A stretch of DNA of 64,000 nucleotides, from the NCBI GenBank assembly GCA_020809705.1, contig CP085835.1, positions 3,906,001 through 3,970,000 on the forward strand, in the 5' to 3' direction. Position numbers and translations under genes: made by a program. The notes beneath the pieces were generated by a model that saw only the letters and a list, made by a program, of their open reading frames with translations, had not been told where the DNA came from and searched no databases. The first letter of the stretch is position 1. Every line of letters begins with the position of its first letter. Positions 20,911-31,524 of this stretch are shown one piece after another. Source of the DNA: Calonectria ilicicola (lineage: Eukaryota > Ascomycota > Sordariomycetes > Hypocreales > Nectriaceae).

Positions 20911-23097
20911 ATGAGTTCTAAACGGGAACAGGTGCTCAAGGGGGTGTGCGCCAAGTGGTTGAGCCTCTTGCTCTGCACAGCATCTATCGCGATTACTGCT
21001 GTGCTATTCTGGATCAATTTCAGCGAGCGATTTTGGTTCCCCCCAAGCGGGATTCACTTCCACAACTATGCCAGCATTAAAACTACACCTACCGATGTCA
21101 TCAACGGGATGCAGTTTGCTGCTAAAGGATACGAAATCCTCGTTGTACTATGTCTCGGTGCCATGACTGTTGATGTTTATAAACGGCATCTTGTCAAGGA
21201 AGGGGTTCCATACGGGCTTCTCACTAATGCCTATCAAACCTCAAATATCAAATTGCTTATTAAGCCTCAATTTTGGAAGAGCGCGCCCAAGGCACGCTGG
21301 CTAGCTACAACTGTAGTGGTTAGTGTTCTTCTTGGTACTGTCGCCGGTCCAGCATCCGCTGCTCTGATTGTGCCCAAGCTGGGGCTTTATCAACTGCCGA
21401 ATGCATTCTCCAATATTATAATGCCTCTGTATACAACAAGTCTTACACAGGATATGTGGCCCCAGGTCCTTAATAAGTATACTGCAATTTCAGCAGACTT
21501 TGCCGATAATTGCAATGCATTTCAGGGCACCTTTTACCCTTCCTGCCCTGCAGGGGGCTTTTCCAATATTTACAGTTGGGTTTCTGGATGGATGTTCTCT
21601 GATCTTCCGAACAACATAACCTTTCCCGATCCATCAGGACAGGTTAGCCGCCGCTTGGATTTATTAACCCATAATATAACCGGTACATTCTTTTCCACTC
21701 CAACCGCTTTTACAGTTTCCGCCCTGGGTCAATTTAAGAGCTATCTTGAACAGGAGAATGCTGGGCCGATTTCTGATACTGAATTTTACAAACTTACACT
21801 CTCGAATTCGACGAATTATCAGCCGCTTGTAAATGCCAAGTGTCAAGTGTGGAACAACAAAAACTTTTCCGATCCGACTGTGCCAATTATGCAGGTCCCC
21901 TACAAAGATCTAAACTGCTTTGGCGACAATACTTGTATGCAGATGCGGGATCTAACCAATGGTGTGACCATACCTTCTCAGTATTGGAATTATACTGGGA
22001 ATATTTCAATTGCCTTCTCAGTGATGAACCAAGGAAACGTGTCTTCAACCAACGCCTCGTTATCGTCGTTGGGATTCCTAGGATTTTTTCCATACCTCAA
22101 TCCCAATCGAACTAGAGGCGGCGTACGCATTGTCGTGTGTTCCTACATGGCACACTGGATAAACTCGGAATACTTTGTTAACTCGACTGATTCTGAGCCT
22201 ATGGAAACCGATATAAATGATTTATCCATTTTTATAAACCAGACATCTTTAAAGACAGAGCACCCTGAGGTCGTCTTTTCGGATGCCATAGGCTTTGATG
22301 AAACTTATTTGCCTTACTTAGCACTTGGTTCCAATATTAGTTCCAGCGAACTTGCAGACAGGAATTTTGAGACCCTGGGCTATTTGTTCCAGCCATTGCT
22401 TGATCAGGATTCTGAGGGTGCAATTTACCTACGCCTTGGAGCCTCTGAGGATGATCCCTCAGTTGGCGATGCCAAGGTAGCAGAGTACATTGAGAAAATT
22501 ACAGGCGCTCTCGTTACAGATGCCATTGCAAGAACGGGCGCAGATCAAAATGCAATCGTCGCCCAAAAGCCCACGTCTAATGATACTATTTACATGATAT
22601 TCTTGGGATCTCGTAATAGTGACACGAGGTCGGAGCAAATCCTCTGGAATAACGGCACGCTCCTTGATGCGAACGGTGATTATCAGACCTACAATGGGAC
22701 ACCACAAGAATATCTAGAGGGTCAGTCCCTGACTATTAACTTTGAAGCAAAGCAATATGGGTACGGATATGGCCTATTTTCGGGTTCATTGATATTTGCC
22801 TATGTGGTGCTTTTCTTTTACGTTGTTATTATTATTACCTACTGGGCCACAACGTTCTTATATCAAGCAAATACAGTTGCAGCTCTCTCAGACTTGCAAG
22901 AATTGATGTTGCTGGCATGGAGGTCACATAGTCCACCAGAGCTGGAAGGAGTGTCAATAAGTGACTTGCAGAATCCTCTATGGGAAGAAACCGTTGCAGT
23001 AAAGGCAACATCGTCCAAAGTCTTGGTGCTAGTTGTGGACAAGGACAGGCCCGAGAAATGGTTGTCAGAATTAATAAAGGAGGAAGAGTACTTGTAG
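20911..23097 (+). CDS. Large membrane protein with heavily N-glycosylated ectodomain, 728 aa, function unknown
   Basis: An intronless frame; I chose the ATG at 20911 (MSSKREQVLKGVCAKWLSLL) over the upstream one at 20809, because the 34 extra residues read like leader and the membrane protein starts naturally at MSSK. Membrane segments lie near residues 15-37, 75-90 and 130-155. They are followed by about 470 residues with many Asn-X-Ser/Thr sites and paired cysteines (such as CNAFQGTFYPSCPAGGF and CFGDNTCMQM), which suggests an extracellular domain with disulphides. A last helix (LIFAYVVLFFYVVIIITYWA) is near 640-662, and the tail is cytosolic. Stop is TAG. The topology is like that of the protein at 8057-9877, but the two share no obvious sequence. 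Such large-ectodomain fungal proteins are mostly uncharacterised. Confidence 0.78.
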   Translation: MSSKREQVLKGVCAKWLSLLLCTASIAITAVLFWINFSERFWFPPSGIHFHNYASIKTTPTDVINGMQFAAKGYEILVVLCLGAMTVDVYKRHLVKEGVPYGLLTNAYQTSNIKLLIKPQFWKSAPKARWLATTVVVSVLLGTVAGPASAALIVPKLGLYQLPNAFSNIIMPLYTTSLTQDMWPQVLNKYTAISADFADNCNAFQGTFYPSCPAGGFSNIYSWVSGWMFSDLPNNITFPDPSGQVSRRLDLLTHNITGTFFSTPTAFTVSALGQFKSYLEQENAGPISDTEFYKLTLSNSTNYQPLVNAKCQVWNNKNFSDPTVPIMQVPYKDLNCFGDNTCMQMRDLTNGVTIPSQYWNYTGNISIAFSVMNQGNVSSTNASLSSLGFLGFFPYLNPNRTRGGVRIVVCSYMAHWINSEYFVNSTDSEPMETDINDLSIFINQTSLKTEHPEVVFSDAIGFDETYLPYLALGSNISSSELADRNFETLGYLFQPLLDQDSEGAIYLRLGASEDDPSVGDAKVAEYIEKITGALVTDAIARTGADQNAIVAQKPTSNDTIYMIFLGSRNSDTRSEQILWNNGTLLDANGDYQTYNGTPQEYLEGQSLTINFEAKQYGYGYGLFSGSLIFAYVVLFFYVVIIITYWATTFLYQANTVAALSDLQELMLLAWRSHSPPELEGVSISDLQNPLWEETVAVKATSSKVLVLVVDKDRPEKWLSELIKEEEYL

Positions 23098-24320
23098 GGA
23101 AGACATTTAGTCAAAGGCATTGGTAGGAATTCAGCTGTACGCGAAACAGAATAGCAATAACGAAATTATACAACTAAACAATTTTTGCCTACGAGAGGAC
23201 CTTCTAGCGAGTGTTTTTGAATGTTGGTGTTACCTTTCGTCCATTTTATATGTTTTAATGATGCAATACCTGCCAGTCTACCCCAACCCGCCTAGCCCCC
23301 GTAGACTAATGATTTCAATCTGGCTTCAGGGTGGGTCGGCTGGGCTATATCGAGCATTTTGGTTGGAAAACCATTTACCTCGCTCGAATCTGATCAGGAA
23401 CTTTCTCTTTTTGCTTATACAAAAGTCTAGTTATGCCCACATGGTGTATGCCAGCCGTTCTGTAGCGATTCCATTGTAAATGAGTCTGCATTCATTCGAT
23501 CTTCACCTCTCAAATGCAGTCTCACACTACGCACAAAGGCAACAGCGTAGGGTGGCGTATTCCTTGCCGTTACTCCCGTTTGCCGCACCTCGGCACTTAA
23601 AGGCAAGAGATATAATAGTAACAACCTGAGACCCTTGCATGTGATGTGGAGAGGGTACTTCCCATCTACCGGGGGCTAAAAATAAACAAAAGTTGATCTT
23701 GTGCAGCCTAGTGTCAAGCGGATTTCGCGCAATAAAGTCAAGGCAGACAAAGGATGGGATAATGGGCCTATAGTGTCGTCGACGCGTTCAGGGCCTTGGA
23801 TACATCCAGGAGTAGTCGAACACCTGTAAACTCTCCTTTATACCTTCAATATTCTCAATAGAGGCGATTAAGTGGAATCTGTTGAGCATCAACCTACACT
23901 GGTCTATCACAATATGGCACTCACCATAGCGAGCGCTTCTAGGATGCCCATCTCTCATAAATAGGAGAGATACCAGCATTGGAGAGGGAGGCGTTAAGGT
24001 GCACGCCAGGCTTGCCTCAGCTGAGAGACACATGTATGGGGAGAAATAGAGTTTTTTCTGCATCATGTGCTGCACGCTCCTACAGAGACCAACCAAGAAC
24101 GGAGATAGTGCGCCACATCTCTCGGATCCAGCTGCTGAGAATACATTAAATAGTCCAGATTTTCTTTTCTCTTGAAATAATCCCACTCAAAATAACAATC
24201 TTTGTCTATTACATTGCCCTACGCGTTCCCCTACAAGCACCAAAGACTGAATTTTCTTTGGATAGTCCTCGTTCAAGGCGATCTTTGTGTCATCAACGGG
24301 CCTCCCTGGTCGTCGCTTTC
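23098..24320. other. Intergenic region, no supported gene
   Basis: No supported gene. A minus-strand frame at 23788-24186 (132 codons) has no recognised content. The region separates the membrane-protein gene from the HET-domain locus. Confidence 0.35.
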
Positions 24321-25586
24321 ATGAGGGTCTTGAAAACCGAAGGTAGTGACTAGGAAGACTGGATTCCACGACTGTGTACCCATCGCGATTAGCCTTACGC
24401 AATCCTCTCTCATCGCTGGCTTGAAGATCCCAACGATGAGATCTTGTTCCAAGACATCCAAGAGATTGATAGCTCCGACTCTCATGTGAGAGTCGTCAAT
24501 AACGCGCAGTATACCGATAACAATGCAAGGAGTAAGCCAGGGTTTAAAAAGCTCAAGGGAGCTGTAGAACAAGCACGAAAAGGCGATTATGAATATATAT
24601 GGATAGACACATGTTGCATTGACAAAAGCAGTAGCGTCGAACTATCTGAAGCAATCAACTCGATGTTCAAATGGTACGCTGCTTCGGATATATGCTATGT
24701 CTATCTCATGGATGTTTCGGAAGCTCCAGACCTATCGAAGGACCTACCAACGGGCTCTCCTTTCGCAGAAAGCCAGTGGTGGAAACGTGGATGGACGTTG
24801 CAGGAGCTCTTGGCACCTCATAAGCTTACGTTCTTCACCGAATATTGGGTAGCCATCGGCGATAAGAAATCAATGGGAGATATAATATATGGAATAACAG
24901 GAATCAGCACGGATGCCATTGAAGGACGTGATCTCGACACTTTCAGTGTAGCTCAACGCATGAGCTGGGCTAGTGGCCGGATAACCACAAGACCTGAAGA
25001 TGTCGCCTATTGCTTGATGGGACTGTTTGATGTGAACATGCCGGTGCTATATGGTGAGGGTGAAAAGGCTTTCACAAGACTGCAACAGGAAATTATCAAA
25101 GAGTCGGACGATGAATCGATCTTTGCTTGGAGAGACGAACCGGTGCTGAGTGAGTCCTACAGTGGCATGCTCGCCACCAGCCCATCCGCATTTGCAAATA
25201 GCCATAATATTGATATCCTATATCAAATCGACGGCAAGGAACCATTCAGTATGACAAACAAAGGATTATCTATTACTCTTCCCCTTCATCACGCCCCTAT
25301 ATCCATGTGTGGACAAGATGGTATATTTGCAGCATTACTGAAGTGTACGACTACAGAAGCGGATACGGGACCGAAACCAATGGCGATTTTCCTTAAAAAG
25401 CTCTCCTCTAATGGTTCACAATATGCACGTTGGAAATCTCAACATTTGATAGAAGATGTAGATCGGACATTTCAGAATCTTACCAGGGTCTATGTAAAGC
25501 AATCTTGGGGAGGGTATCTTGGATTTCAGGGTATTTTCGAAATGGTGATTGATATTGATCCTGAGATTCTTAGTAGACAGGATTAA
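24321..25586 (+). pseudogene. HET-domain (heterokaryon incompatibility) gene broken by two in-frame TAG codons
   Basis: From an ATG at 24321 one frame runs to a TAA at 25586. It is interrupted only by TAG at 24351-24353 (codon 11) and at 24390-24392 (codon 24). The conserved HET blocks are all in this frame: MRVLKTE at the start, PYAILSHRW (25-33), LFQDIQ, WIDTCCIDK (94-102), RGWTLQELLAP (155-165), and later CLMGLFDVNMPVLYGEGEKA, followed by the C-terminal region typical of HET-E-like proteins. The start-to-SHRW spacing matches the family without an intron, and no donor/acceptor pair removes both stops in phase. HET proteins trigger cell death on fusion with a non-self strain. As read, no full-length protein can be made; initiation at an internal ATG would lose the SHRW block. 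Either stop could come from CAG by a C-to-T change. Confidence 0.75.
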
Positions 25587-25847
25587 ATAATGCGGTAAGA
25601 GTCTCGAGTATTTTTGTCTTGTTATTATTAGTCTAAATATACAATAAGGCTTGGTAAACCACACCACTACTCTATATTCACCAATCGCCCCGTCTTGGAA
25701 TTACCTAAAATATCTAATCAAAAAAGTTCTTTCCGGAATCACCAGGAATGACACTAGCAGAGAAGACCAATATGCATGAAAAGGGTTAAATTGAATCAGT
25801 ACAAATGCCTAGGCTCAAGCATTCTAAAAATAAAAATACAATACACA

Positions 25848-27803
25848 CTATGTTTCTTTGTTTACCTTTTCATGCTCATATCGCTCCTCAAGAACTCCAG
25901 GTTCAGTAGGGTCTATACCTAGTCTCATTGCCTCTGCTACCTCAATTGCTGGTCCTGTGAACCATCGGTGTGCCCATAGAACCCAGCTTCCAAGCGATCC
26001 AATCGCAATGATTCCAACCGCTACAACAGTATAGTTGAGAGTCTGAGTAGTGACCGGGTTCGCTGTTGGGAGGCAGAATACGACTGTGATACACCCTATC
26101 CAAGCGCACGCAGTTCCAGCAATAATACGAGAGTACAAGCCGAGATTAAAGGGTCCCTTCATAGCGTTGAATGACTTGTGGCAAACAATCCCAATCATAA
26201 TGGGAAGGCCGTAGCTGATGTACAATCCAATTGTTGCAATCGAGGTGGCGGCAGAGAAAGCTACCGAGGACCCTAGCGAAGGGAGTGCCAAAATGAATGA
26301 AAGGGTGGCAGCTAACCAAACTGCACGAATGGGGGATTTGAAACGCGCGTCTACTTTGTGGAAGAAAGAAGGCTAGGCTCATGTTAGCATACATGGTTTA
26401 AAGGACTTTTCGGCCATTAAGCGAGCTTACAATCCCACCGTCGCGGGCAAATGCGAACATCATACGGCTGTTGCTTGTCATGCTAAAGAGACCACAATGC
26501 CATACACAGACTAGCAAAACAACTGTTAGCATGGGTATCCCGGCATGCACAGCCGCCACTCACTCATGATAAGGGAGAATAGCACTAAAGCCCCATCTTC
26601 GCCGGCAATATCGACCAATATTTGGAGTACAGGCTGGCCATATTTACTATTGACGGTGGCATCAAAATCCTGGATGGAAAATAAGAAAGCCATAATCACA
26701 AAGAAGCCGAACAAAGCGCTAAACCCGACGCTAGACACCACACCGATGGGGGCACTCCAGCTAGCCTTGCATGTCTCCTCGCTTAAATGCGCCGATGCGT
26801 CGAAACCTAGGTCACAGAGAGATTAGTATCAATTGCGGTGCATCGAGGACCCTTGAAGATTCATGGCTACCTGTAAGCGTATATTGACTGAGTAGCCCGC
26901 CGCATACTACCACGTAAGCTCTACTGGCACGGATACTCCAACCGACGCCATCAACTCCGGTGCCATCGTTGAACTTTCCAAATACAAAAGAAGCTGGCTG
27001 ATGAGTAGGCGCCTTTGCTAGCACTGCAATACACAATGCGGTCACGCCGGCCGAGTGAAGTATGATTGAGGTATTATTCAGGTACTTGAGAATGTGAACC
27101 CCAAAAGTGTTGAGGATGCCATGGGACACAAGGATCGCAGCATAGATGCCAATGGTGATTTTGGCGGTAGGCTCGAAGTCCGGGTTCTTGACTGTTGCGG
27201 CAGTGGACACTAGGCCAGCCATGCCGAATGAGATTCCTGTGGTAACGGCCACCTAGATCTTGTCAATCTCTGCTTTCTCAGGGTCCTGTAGAGCACGTAC
27301 CTGCCCGAGGAGGTTGAACCAGCCCGTAACCCATGCAGCAAATGGCGACCATTTTGTTGGCGCAAGCATGGCTGCCCAGAAATATGGACCACCGCTTGTC
27401 GGTATTGCGCTGACAATCTCAGCCATTGCAATGGCGACCAATAAAGTAAAAAATGAAACCACAATCCACCCGATTGACATTACTATGATTTTGTGTGAGC
27501 AATGTCATGTTGACGGGTTTGAGGAAAGATCGCACCAGACGGCCCACCGGTATTAAGACCATACGAAAACAATGTTGTAATGCCAGTAATCACGCTCTGA
27601 TGAAATTCAAGTCAGACAACATCACAACCTATCAAAATCTAGATCCTTACGATAATGGAGAAGGACACGCCAAAGTTATGGGCAAGGCCCCAGTCTCGGC
27701 GCAGCTCCTGCTTATATCCAAACTTTGCCAACTGGCTCTCATCCTGTTCCTCAACGGTGTTGGATGGCCGGCGCTCAATGGCCGGCTCCGTAATGTCTGC
27801 CAT
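25848..27803 (-). CDS. Amino-acid/GABA-type permease of the APC superfamily, 541 aa, seven exons
   Basis: The coding sequence is complement(join(25848..26372,26431..26510,26564..26806,26871..27252,27301..27482,27536..27596,27651..27803)), 542 codons ending in TAG. All six introns (58, 53, 64, 48, 53 and 54 nt, left to right) have GT and AG borders with phases that match. The start MADITEPAIERRPSNTVEEQ is followed by the conserved LAHNFGVSFSIISVITG and TTLFSYGLNTGGPSVM, then AEIVSAIPTSGGPYFWAA, WVTGWFNLLGQ, LTGFDASAHLSEET and ARDGGI (about 362-367). These blocks define the fungal amino-acid/choline/GABA permease group. About twelve membrane helices, plasma or vacuolar membrane; the substrate is not decidable from sequence. 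It is upstream of nothing obvious, but the DMATS gene is the next gene on the same strand. Confidence 0.93.
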
Positions 27804-28962
27804 CGCTAATGGGATTCTTTTGGACCTAGCACAGTTCTAATCTCAGCCTGATTTATGACACGATAATCAGGTCTGTTAGAAACGCAAAGCGGCACGCCCT
27901 AGTCGTTTGGGCTATTGAAGCGCAAGCAAAGAAAATATTGTTAGAAGCCTTGATGAAAAAGCCAAGAGACTTGGCAGCGGGGAAATGGATGCAGAAGCTT
28001 TTTGAACTGCCACGCCAAGAACGGGCAGACGTTGCATTGCTCTCCAAGTTGGGCATGGTGGCTGACCAGCGACTTGGGAGATATGACATTTAGAGCGGCA
28101 CAAGCAAGGTGCAGCTTGTGCTGATAACATGACGCCACATTAAAACGTCACACGACTGCCCAAGCCGTTGGCACATTTTGGGGGGGTGGGGGCTGATGAA
28201 ATTGGGGTAAGGGCAAAGCACTGGACCAATCTCGCTATCGTCCAGCTTGACGGATTTGGATAATAACCCTGGCAAAGTTCCTTCGTGAAACCAATGGTTA
28301 CGCAAGCTACACCCCATAACACACCAACCTTATCACTGTCCTTTTATGGCCTAGCTAGTGTATCTTATCTTGCATCGTGCTTAGAAGCTTTGGAGAGGTT
28401 CGGATAACACCGACCTGTAAGGACCAAAAGAGCTAGCGCTCAGCTAAGATGCTATTGGAAGGCATTTACGAGACCGTCTACCAAAAAATAAAAGGCTAGC
28501 TAATAGCTCCTACGAATTAATTTCTGGGCCATGATTTTAGATAAATCTTTGTATTGCGGAGCCAAGCATGTCAAAGTCCTAATCATCCTCAGACCCAGAG
28601 CCCGAAAGGTTTCCATTCTCGTCTTGCAGTGCTTAGGCAACACCATATTGCGCTAAATTCGTCCCCGCACGGTTAGCCGCTGTCCATTGCGACGACGCCT
28701 CTAGTCCTCCGACGTCACCACCACCTCTTACACGAGCAATGTTTGTTAGATATTATAAACAATCAACAATAAAGTGTAGTGATATATTGGTGCCGGTTGC
28801 TTTGGTTTGATCAGGGTGATAACGCTTTAGTTTTAGACTGTTATATTCATGGGCACCATATACCCCATTTCATCCTATATCATTTCCTTCATTGACCAGA
28901 TATCCTGAACAAAAGTATCTCGAGGCTAGTGGTAGATTCATAGTCCCTAGGATTATACTCTC
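27804..28962. other. Intergenic region with a possible decayed coding fragment
   Basis: The left third carries an open plus-strand stretch (listed separately). Near 28600-28760, the minus strand reads ENGNLSGSGSEDD followed by a stop, which resembles the end of a decayed transposon or retroelement protein; this is weak. The rest is non-coding in appearance. Confidence 0.3.
27829..28092 (+). other. ATG-less open frame, possible exon or gene remnant
   Basis: A plus-strand frame with no ATG near its start runs about 87 codons from after a TAG at about 27826 to a TAG at 28090. Its composition is protein-like, with a charged helical part (AKKILLEALMKKPRDLAAGK, then KLFELPRQERADVALLSKLG). It begins 26 bp beyond the divergent start of the permease, so it would need an upstream exon on the far side of that gene, or be a remnant. 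I recognise no family. Confidence 0.25.
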
Positions 28963-30294
28963 TTATAAATCTTTCTTAGATTCCGCCTTTAGATCAGCGT
29001 GATATAAACCCGGACTAATGTATGAGGTGATGGACAGGGATCCATCCTGTTGAAACGCTACAGCGAGATATGTTTGGAGCCGATGTCCACTATCTTCTGC
29101 GTGCTGGCTGCTTATGCTCTCAAGTGCCCGTAAGAATCCATCATGATACTGATCTCGCCCCCTAAGACGTAGATACTCTCCAAGGCCCAAAGCTGCAGCC
29201 GAGTCCGACTTGGCATAGCGGAGAACGGGGATGTACAACTTTACATCGGGCAATTTCGAGCTGGGGCCAACATCAAAATAGTACCTGATTTCTCCGTACT
29301 GATCAAAATCGTGAGCCAAAGTATCATCAAAGGCGTCCTGGACACTCAGCTCTTCCGAATGCGAGAAATCAGTTCCCAATCCGAGTACCAGGCCAAGAAG
29401 TAATTCCAGTTCTTTGATTCCTTGGTCCACGTTCGAAATCTTCCCCGCTAGCGTCATGACAGACACGATGGAATCGAATGTGGCCGTCTTGGAGGAGACG
29501 TATAGCTTCAGGCGAGAGTCACTTGGATCAACACAGTCGATCCCGATCATGTATGGTGTCTGCATCAAGCCCACAGGATCATCCCTCACATATTCTAAAA
29601 CAGCGTCAAGGGCCTCAGTATTAACGAGGGCGCCACGAGCAGCGTTGGAAAATGTCTCAAAAGTTGGTGCACTCCCTGATTCGTTATCTGTGGCGGGGAG
29701 AAAGTATGCTTTCACAACGACTCCCTTCTCCAAATGTTCAAAAGCAAGAAACATGCTTGCGGGTGAGGCCTCTGGATTTAACGGGGCCGGCTTGCGCTCG
29801 TCAATTCCCATGGCCTTGGCGAAGTGATGAAACCATGTGAGGTCTATCCGAGAAACTGAATGCGCCAGGTCGTCCACAAGAAATTTCTCTGTTTCAATGT
29901 AGTTGAATGGATCATTCAAAGTGCCCGTATGTGGCCCAATGGCCTCAATACAGTACCGGACCTCTGGAGAGCTAGAGCTAGAAGTGCCGTTCCATTTCCA
30001 ACTGTATTCAAAAGGTGATCCATCGTTTGTGACTATGCTGGCGTACCGGGATGACCAATTGCTTTTTGAGCGTTGATAGAATTGGCCAACTCTAGGTATC
30101 ACTTTTGCATAGAGAAACAAAAGAACCTCGAACTGCCGTTCGATGCTATACCCAGACTCATGTGCCAGAGTACTCAGCTGAGGACCAATTACTGTCCACC
30201 ACGGTTCTAACTGTGGTGTTTGATCAAGCCATTTAGATGCCATCGACCATGCGGGAGACATGGATGATTGATCAGTAGAAGTCTTTCCGATCAT
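28963..30294 (-). CDS. DMATS-family aromatic (indole) prenyltransferase, 443 aa
   Basis: An intronless frame open from 30426, in which I take the ATG at 30294 (MIGKTSTDQSS). It places the first family block (WWTVIGPQLSTLAHESGY) about 30 residues from the N-terminus, as in known enzymes; the extra 44 residues upstream look unrelated. Family blocks in order are FEYSWKWN, VRYCIEAIGPHTGTLNDPFN, RIDLTWFHHFAKAMG, GVVVKAYFLPA, IGIDCVDPSDSRLKLYVSS, YYFDVGPS and VKLYIPVLRYAKSD. The Lys-X-Tyr, Arg-X-Lys-X-Tyr and Lys/Tyr pairs match the diphosphate-shielding residues of the ABBA fold. The enzyme should transfer a dimethylallyl group from DMAPP to an aromatic acceptor, typically tryptophan or another indole, in the cytosol. 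Stop is TAA. No NRPS or PKS is present in the window. A permease for amino acids is the next gene downstream. Confidence 0.9.
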   Translation of the reverse strand: MIGKTSTDQSSMSPAWSMASKWLDQTPQLEPWWTVIGPQLSTLAHESGYSIERQFEVLLFLYAKVIPRVGQFYQRSKSNWSSRYASIVTNDGSPFEYSWKWNGTSSSSSPEVRYCIEAIGPHTGTLNDPFNYIETEKFLVDDLAHSVSRIDLTWFHHFAKAMGIDERKPAPLNPEASPASMFLAFEHLEKGVVVKAYFLPATDNESGSAPTFETFSNAARGALVNTEALDAVLEYVRDDPVGLMQTPYMIGIDCVDPSDSRLKLYVSSKTATFDSIVSVMTLAGKISNVDQGIKELELLLGLVLGLGTDFSHSEELSVQDAFDDTLAHDFDQYGEIRYYFDVGPSSKLPDVKLYIPVLRYAKSDSAAALGLGEYLRLRGRDQYHDGFLRALESISSQHAEDSGHRLQTYLAVAFQQDGSLSITSYISPGLYHADLKAESKKDL

Positions 30295-31524
30295 ATTGGT
30301 GTCAAATAGTTGATTGGGAACAAATGGTGACAGTGGCGGTAATTGCTGGTTTCTTGTATCTCTGTTTCTTACTGGGCATGTGGTGAAGCTGAGATGTAAA
30401 GAAATACAAGCGCCAGAAGGCGGCAATGATCGGGTTCATATATCCAAACAGTCTGCACCTCTGTCATGATCTACATTGAGTAACTAAAATACAGCTACCC
30501 CTCAAATAACGCAGTGGCTTAGTCCGGCTAAATTGTGATTTGAATTTTAAATCCCTCGTCATTTTCCAGCGTGTAACCGATCGCTGTTGGTTGGGGTTCA
30601 TATTCCGCTCACTACTGCACATCTGGTTTTAGTACAGCCTGTTACTGGTTTTGAGACAAGTACTAAGCTCTGCTCCACAGACCAAATTAATTAGTTTCAT
30701 AAGGTTATTTAGCAATGTCCCATACGTGTACGACGCACAACTGTCCACGTATCAGTGGCTTCGGAAAGCTTGGTTTTCCCCAGACCCGGAACCGATTATG
30801 TTTTCTGGGTACCCGTGGATATCCAATTGCACTTTCGGGTGCCCCGAAATTCATGTTGGGGAATTGAGGCACGATCCAGTTCTTCAGATGCCCACGGCAT
30901 CAGGTGAATTATCTACATGAGGATGTCAAAGTACCCCGCTTATTGTTTAGCCCCAGTGCGTGCTTGGCTATGTTGGAGATGGTAGGCAAACCCTGTACAT
31001 TATATCATCCACCATAAAATCAAACGTCATCTCCATTTCTCACAGGCTCAGGGAAAGAGTTGCCAGCGACTCCCCCACTCAAAGTTAGCGAATGCAGGAT
31101 ATTATTGACTATTATTCACTGTTGATATTTGCGATGCGAATTGCCGAACAACAAGGGTCCAGCAACCTAGATTCCTGTGCCGTGTTACGTCAATGAAATC
31201 TTGAGACCCAGGTTTGCGACGGCCTAGATCTACATCTTCCACAAAACAGGTAGTTGAGATCAAGTCTAGGGTAGTCTTTAGGCTCGCGTGAATATGAATA
31301 TTCTCCATGGCGGTCGGCGATTCGTCACCAAATCGACACTAAAGCGAGGGGCGGGGCCTCCATGTCCGCCTTGATTGGATTGTTGGTCGAGTACTTCGAA
31401 ATCTCCACAGAGGTGTCAAGTCTCTAAAACCAGGCTCATTTCCCTCTCTTCTCGTCAAGGTCTCAATTCCTTCACAAGCTTTTTTAAACTCTTAAAGCTT
31501 TATCGTCTTGTGATACAACGCGCC
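30295..31524. other. Intergenic region, no supported gene
   Basis: Holds the upstream part of the prenyltransferase frame (30295-30426) and a plus-strand frame at 30651-30920 with no recognisable motif. Weak B-box-like sequence (GGGGTTCATATTCC) lies near 30593. The last 150 bp before 31525 is the leader of the kinase-like gene. Confidence 0.3.

Noticed and set aside
30651..30920. 89-codon plus-strand frame
   Set aside because: No recognisable content, no neighbouring exon and no conserved motif.
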